27,848 bases of DNA from Cyclostephanos tholiformis (lineage: Eukaryota; Bacillariophyta; Thalassiosirophyceae; Thalassiosirales; Thalassiosiraceae), in NCBI GenBank assembly GCA_036939975.1, contig JALLPB010000061.1:1-27848 (forward strand), in the 5' to 3' direction. The translations under genes were made by a program, and so were the position numbers. Within the stretch, counting starts at the first letter, position 1. Each line of letters starts with the position of its first letter. Below are positions 26,201-27,848 of this stretch, in pieces. The notes beneath the pieces are model-generated. The model searched no databases. It was not told the origin of the DNA and saw nothing but the letters and a program-made list of their open reading frames with translations.

Positions 26201-27751
26201 GAATTTTGGAAAGCTATGCGTGTAGAGTTGGACACTTTAATTAACAAGTTCGATTGCTGGGAATATGTTCCTCACCCTGGTACTAACGTGCTACCTAGTA
26301 CCTGGGCGTTCAAGATCAAACGATACCCGGATGGTCGCGTTAAGAAGTTCAAAGCGCGGTTTTGTGCACGAGGGGATAGACAACAACAAGGAATAGATTA
26401 TTTTGAAACGTGGGCTCCTGTGGTTCAGTGGTCGACGGTTCGGGTGGTGATGATTATAGCGGCAATCCTTGATTTCACATCGGTGCAATGTGATATAACT
26501 GCGGCATTTATACACGGTCACGTCTCTGAACCAATCTATGTTCATCAACCTCGAGGTTTCCATCGTGGCCACGGCAACGAAGTTCTCAAATTGAAACGGA
26601 CTCTTTATGGTTTAAAACAATCTCCACGCTATTTCTTTCAATATTTCACAGAACGACTCCTCAAAATGGGCCTCACAGCTTCCAACCTCGACCCATGCCT
26701 CTTTCTGAGCAAGAATATGATCATAATCATTTATGTTGACGACATCCTTATCTACGGTCAAAATGATGTAGTCATAAATGATTTTATCACCAAAATCAGA
26801 AACGAGGGTGTGGCATTGCATCGTGAGGGCACAGCTGACGGTTATCTTGGTGTTGATATACAATATCAAGGAAATGGCCCTGACCGAACCATCATCTTCA
26901 AGCAAGAAGGCCTCACGAAACGGATCATCAGTGCGTTGGGCCTTGATTCAAAACTAAGCAAACCTGTCGAGACACCAGCCGAAAAGGCAGCTTTGGGGCG
27001 AAACTTGGACGGACATGACGCGAGTGGTTCTATCAATTACGCAAGCATAGTTGGGATGCTTTTGTACCTGGGGCATAGTCGTCCCGATATATCCTTTGCC
27101 ACGCACCAATGTGCGCGATATACACATTCTCCAAAACAGGCACATGAAGATGCGTTGGTTCGTATCGGTCGATATTTAAAAGGGACACTTGACAAAGGCT
27201 TGATTCTCAAACCAAGTAAAAATTTCAAGATAGACTGTTATCCCGATGCTGATTTTGCTGGTCTTTGGATGCGTGATGATAAAAATGACCCACATTGTGT
27301 GCGTAGCAGAACGGGCTATGTTATAAATCTCGCGAATTGCCCTGTTGTTTGGAAAAGTAAACTCCAAACTGAAATAGCATTATCTACAATGGAGGCTGAA
27401 TACGTTGCTCTCAGTGCATCGTGTCGAGAACTTTTTCCATTGATCGATCTTACGAAAGAAATCATCACATCTATAGGCTTGCCGCTACATAGTACAACTA
27501 CAGCAGATATGCATATCAAAATCCATGAAGACAACGTCGGTGCCCTTGTTTTGGGAAAACTCGAACCCCGACGGATGACTCCTCGATCGAAACACTATGC
27601 TATCAAATATCATTGGTTTCGAGAACATATTGGTCCTCGAAATATTACATTAGTCCATATACCGTCCGAAAATCAGCTAGGCGATCTGTTCACGAAAGGG
27701 CTTGACAGAATCAGCTTTCAACGCTTGCGAAAGCAACTCATGGGATGGTGA
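23207..27751 (+). CDS. pol: Copia retrotransposon Pol (protease-integrase-RT-RNase H)
   Basis: Polyprotein of 1514 aa counted from ATG 23207. The frame is open from 23150 and overlaps gag by about 47 nt in the -1 frame. Aspartic protease DSGA is at 212-215. The GAG-pre-integrase zinc module has H374, H379, C426 and C429. The integrase core has D467, D539 (HADNG) and E574 (VAERN), with 34 residues between the second D and E. The linker to RT contains a VPEG repeat. RT starts near residue 1014 (WAFKIKRYPDGR, FKARFCARGD, QCDITAAFIHG) with YVDD at 1176-1179. RNase H has DADFAG (D1347, D1349), EAEY (E1396), EDNVGAL (D1442) and GDLFTKG (D1493). The end is RLRKQLMGW. No stop or frame break was seen, so it may be functional. 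Expression as a Gag-Pol fusion by frameshifting is likely; internal initiation at 23207 is possible but would lie in the stem-loop. Confidence 0.95.
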   Translation: MIGAHLSLIFCQIQYLALNPSLHALIFFLTFNGVSGWIFDLMEFIHHSVTLSMIFVSQPQRSVAKQLNILRRERRAYRRHTKFKSRRRPRRKWPRFNSPSISKLKHPKWASLRAPLPHWITLFSCFRNPPRKDSWVEENDIVLMKAQQDQLIFRLLAHLDPKKFLAIANLSLLSSETSGTVSPSSATRLFLNSIDLPLCLSSMAINSSVIVDSGASVCISPHRSDFVTYNESKMRIKDLSSSNQVAGEGIVCWTLDDILGNPVKIEVLGYHVPTAEVRLLSPQVLLNTIGGDALLNESGLKFNLRNGHSFFARLCPSSNLPFIPLAHHTRRRNFWNDAFGYTAGNIDKINELRSVLGNENTNLSSSQKELLLWHQRLSHTSLDWVQMLMRDRKWLSSSTNDHSLHNGPFIKVKSRAPTCDVLGLKCTACLCAKASCRSPSNHTSRPSPKENILKRGNVRPGDCVSADHYFSPVCGRLLHTYGREKNGYTCGSLFVDHASGKIFNFPQYSTTASETIRSAQRLEGMANDEGFYIQRYHADNGIFASTDFKQHCDNNKIGYSFSGVGAKHQNGVAERNIKTIAQYARANMLHLATHWPDHASVNFWPQAMDYAIWVFNRMPNKESGLSPNEIWSSARGDAGIELSRTHVFGCPVYVLDATLQDGKKIPKWNPRARLGLFLGFSPLHSSQVPMVLNVATGKISPQFHVIFDDKFETVHSLPVTKPITAQWIEILRLDRECYMDIDFDTDNNPILPPLADIVKSYANEKDRHSPEEVLVSEDLPASNHRPSNGIGVPNDSLPSDVRDPFLNVDNNVPPDRVPADISATDPEGVPEGVPERVPEGVPVGVPEGDSIGVSNESNFCRPRRSNVGTYKDGPANIRKFPIDGEAYDFAFNVNVINNWEQPVSAVKNRGGFSKNIHLTHKVAKSFITECYLLQDPWFVDPACVSDTSKHLVFDSWDSEGFYFNEIFDPRLLAARSTASKYNEDNPSFDMATRGPFQEEFWKAMRVELDTLINKFDCWEYVPHPGTNVLPSTWAFKIKRYPDGRVKKFKARFCARGDRQQQGIDYFETWAPVVQWSTVRVVMIIAAILDFTSVQCDITAAFIHGHVSEPIYVHQPRGFHRGHGNEVLKLKRTLYGLKQSPRYFFQYFTERLLKMGLTASNLDPCLFLSKNMIIIIYVDDILIYGQNDVVINDFITKIRNEGVALHREGTADGYLGVDIQYQGNGPDRTIIFKQEGLTKRIISALGLDSKLSKPVETPAEKAALGRNLDGHDASGSINYASIVGMLLYLGHSRPDISFATHQCARYTHSPKQAHEDALVRIGRYLKGTLDKGLILKPSKNFKIDCYPDADFAGLWMRDDKNDPHCVRSRTGYVINLANCPVVWKSKLQTEIALSTMEAEYVALSASCRELFPLIDLTKEIITSIGLPLHSTTTADMHIKIHEDNVGALVLGKLEPRRMTPRSKHYAIKYHWFREHIGPRNITLVHIPSENQLGDLFTKGLDRISFQRLRKQLMGW
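25685..25756. repeat. 12-bp tandem repeat in the integrase-RT linker
   Basis: Six units of GAGGGAGTTCCA or one- or two-base variants encode (V)PEG-type residues in the pol linker. The unit resembles the core of the element's own polypurine tract (GAGGGAGT at 27771). Confidence 0.8.
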
Positions 27752-27768
27752 TCCCACTTTGTTCTTTC

Positions 27769-27848
27769 GAGAGGGAGTATAGCGGGAACGCCCCCTAACT
27801 TCTCTTTTACCTCTCTTATTCAAGTTGACCTACGATCAACACACTTTT
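27769..27848 (+). repeat. Polypurine tract and start of 3' LTR (partial)
   Basis: GAGAGGGAG at 27769-27777, just after the pol stop, is a typical plus-strand primer for LTR elements. The sequence from about 27778 (TATAGCGGGAACGCC) should be the 5' end of the 3' LTR and continues past the window. It does not start with the usual TG, so the exact LTR edge is uncertain. Confidence 0.6.

Larger units (their letters stand above)
21480..27848 (+). mobile_element. Ty1/copia retrotransposon (diatom type), 5' LTR not recognised
   Basis: gag and pol are both full and open. pol has the order protease, integrase, reverse transcriptase, RNase H, which defines the Copia superfamily. All catalytic residues seen are present, so this copy is young or still intact in its coding part. 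A purine-rich tract follows pol at 27769-27777 and marks the start of the 3' LTR, of which only about 70 bases are in the window. The 5' boundary is unknown; the element may begin anywhere between about 20940 and 21450. Confidence 0.88.

Overview
The window reads as nuclear DNA from a diatom, probably a centric one. The evidence is: GC-rich genes with few short introns; a plastid protein carrying an ASAFAP-like signal/transit junction (ASGFAN) plus a second thylakoid-lumen signal; a stramenopile-style Myb/SANT plus PIF/Harbinger-type transposase remnant; BspA-type leucine-rich repeat debris; and a nearly complete Ty1/copia retrotransposon. Species and family names come from reading motifs by eye. 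No database search was possible.

Layout. 639-2453 (+) is a TALE homeodomain protein with a NUMOD-like domain. 2454-6449 is a repeat and decay zone. It holds a minus-strand relic with two tandem Myb/SANT-like domains, an unexplained duplicated stretch, an array of about 17 spaced TGCAT sites, a 55-nt poly-C run, and a broken two-gene DNA transposon (plus-strand Myb/SANT-like gene, minus-strand transposase N-terminus) between inverted arms. 6450-6848 (-) is a small complex I subunit. It is divergent from a RagA/Gtr1 GTPase (7562-8866, +), across a spacer crowded with TAGGTA/TACCTA motifs. 9115-10083 (-) is a thylakoid-lumen FKBP isomerase, divergent from a proline-rich double-stranded-RNA-binding protein (10442-11545, +).

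12089-17172 (-) is best read as one five-exon gene: Integrator subunit 6 with an N-terminal VWA domain, a long repetitive Pro/Gln-rich tail and a C-terminal WW domain. The splice phases all fit, and the first junction recreates a motif of the animal protein. It is divergent from a secreted, probably membrane-anchored serpin (17488-19332, +). 19333-21479 holds an orphan 3' exon, a broken LRR gene and a 39-bp tandem repeat.

21480-27848 is a Copia element. gag (frame 0) is followed by pol in the -1 frame, and the overlap carries a textbook U UUA AAA slippery heptamer followed by a strong predicted stem-loop. The 3' LTR runs off the window end, and no matching 5' LTR was found.

The host genes are functionally unrelated housekeeping and regulatory genes: Integrator/RNA polymerase II, TORC1 nutrient signalling, respiration, thylakoid lumen, RNA binding, extracellular protease control. 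The most unusual points are the Integrator-WW architecture, the gag-pol frameshift signal, the spaced TGCAT array and the large insert in the Rag GTPase.
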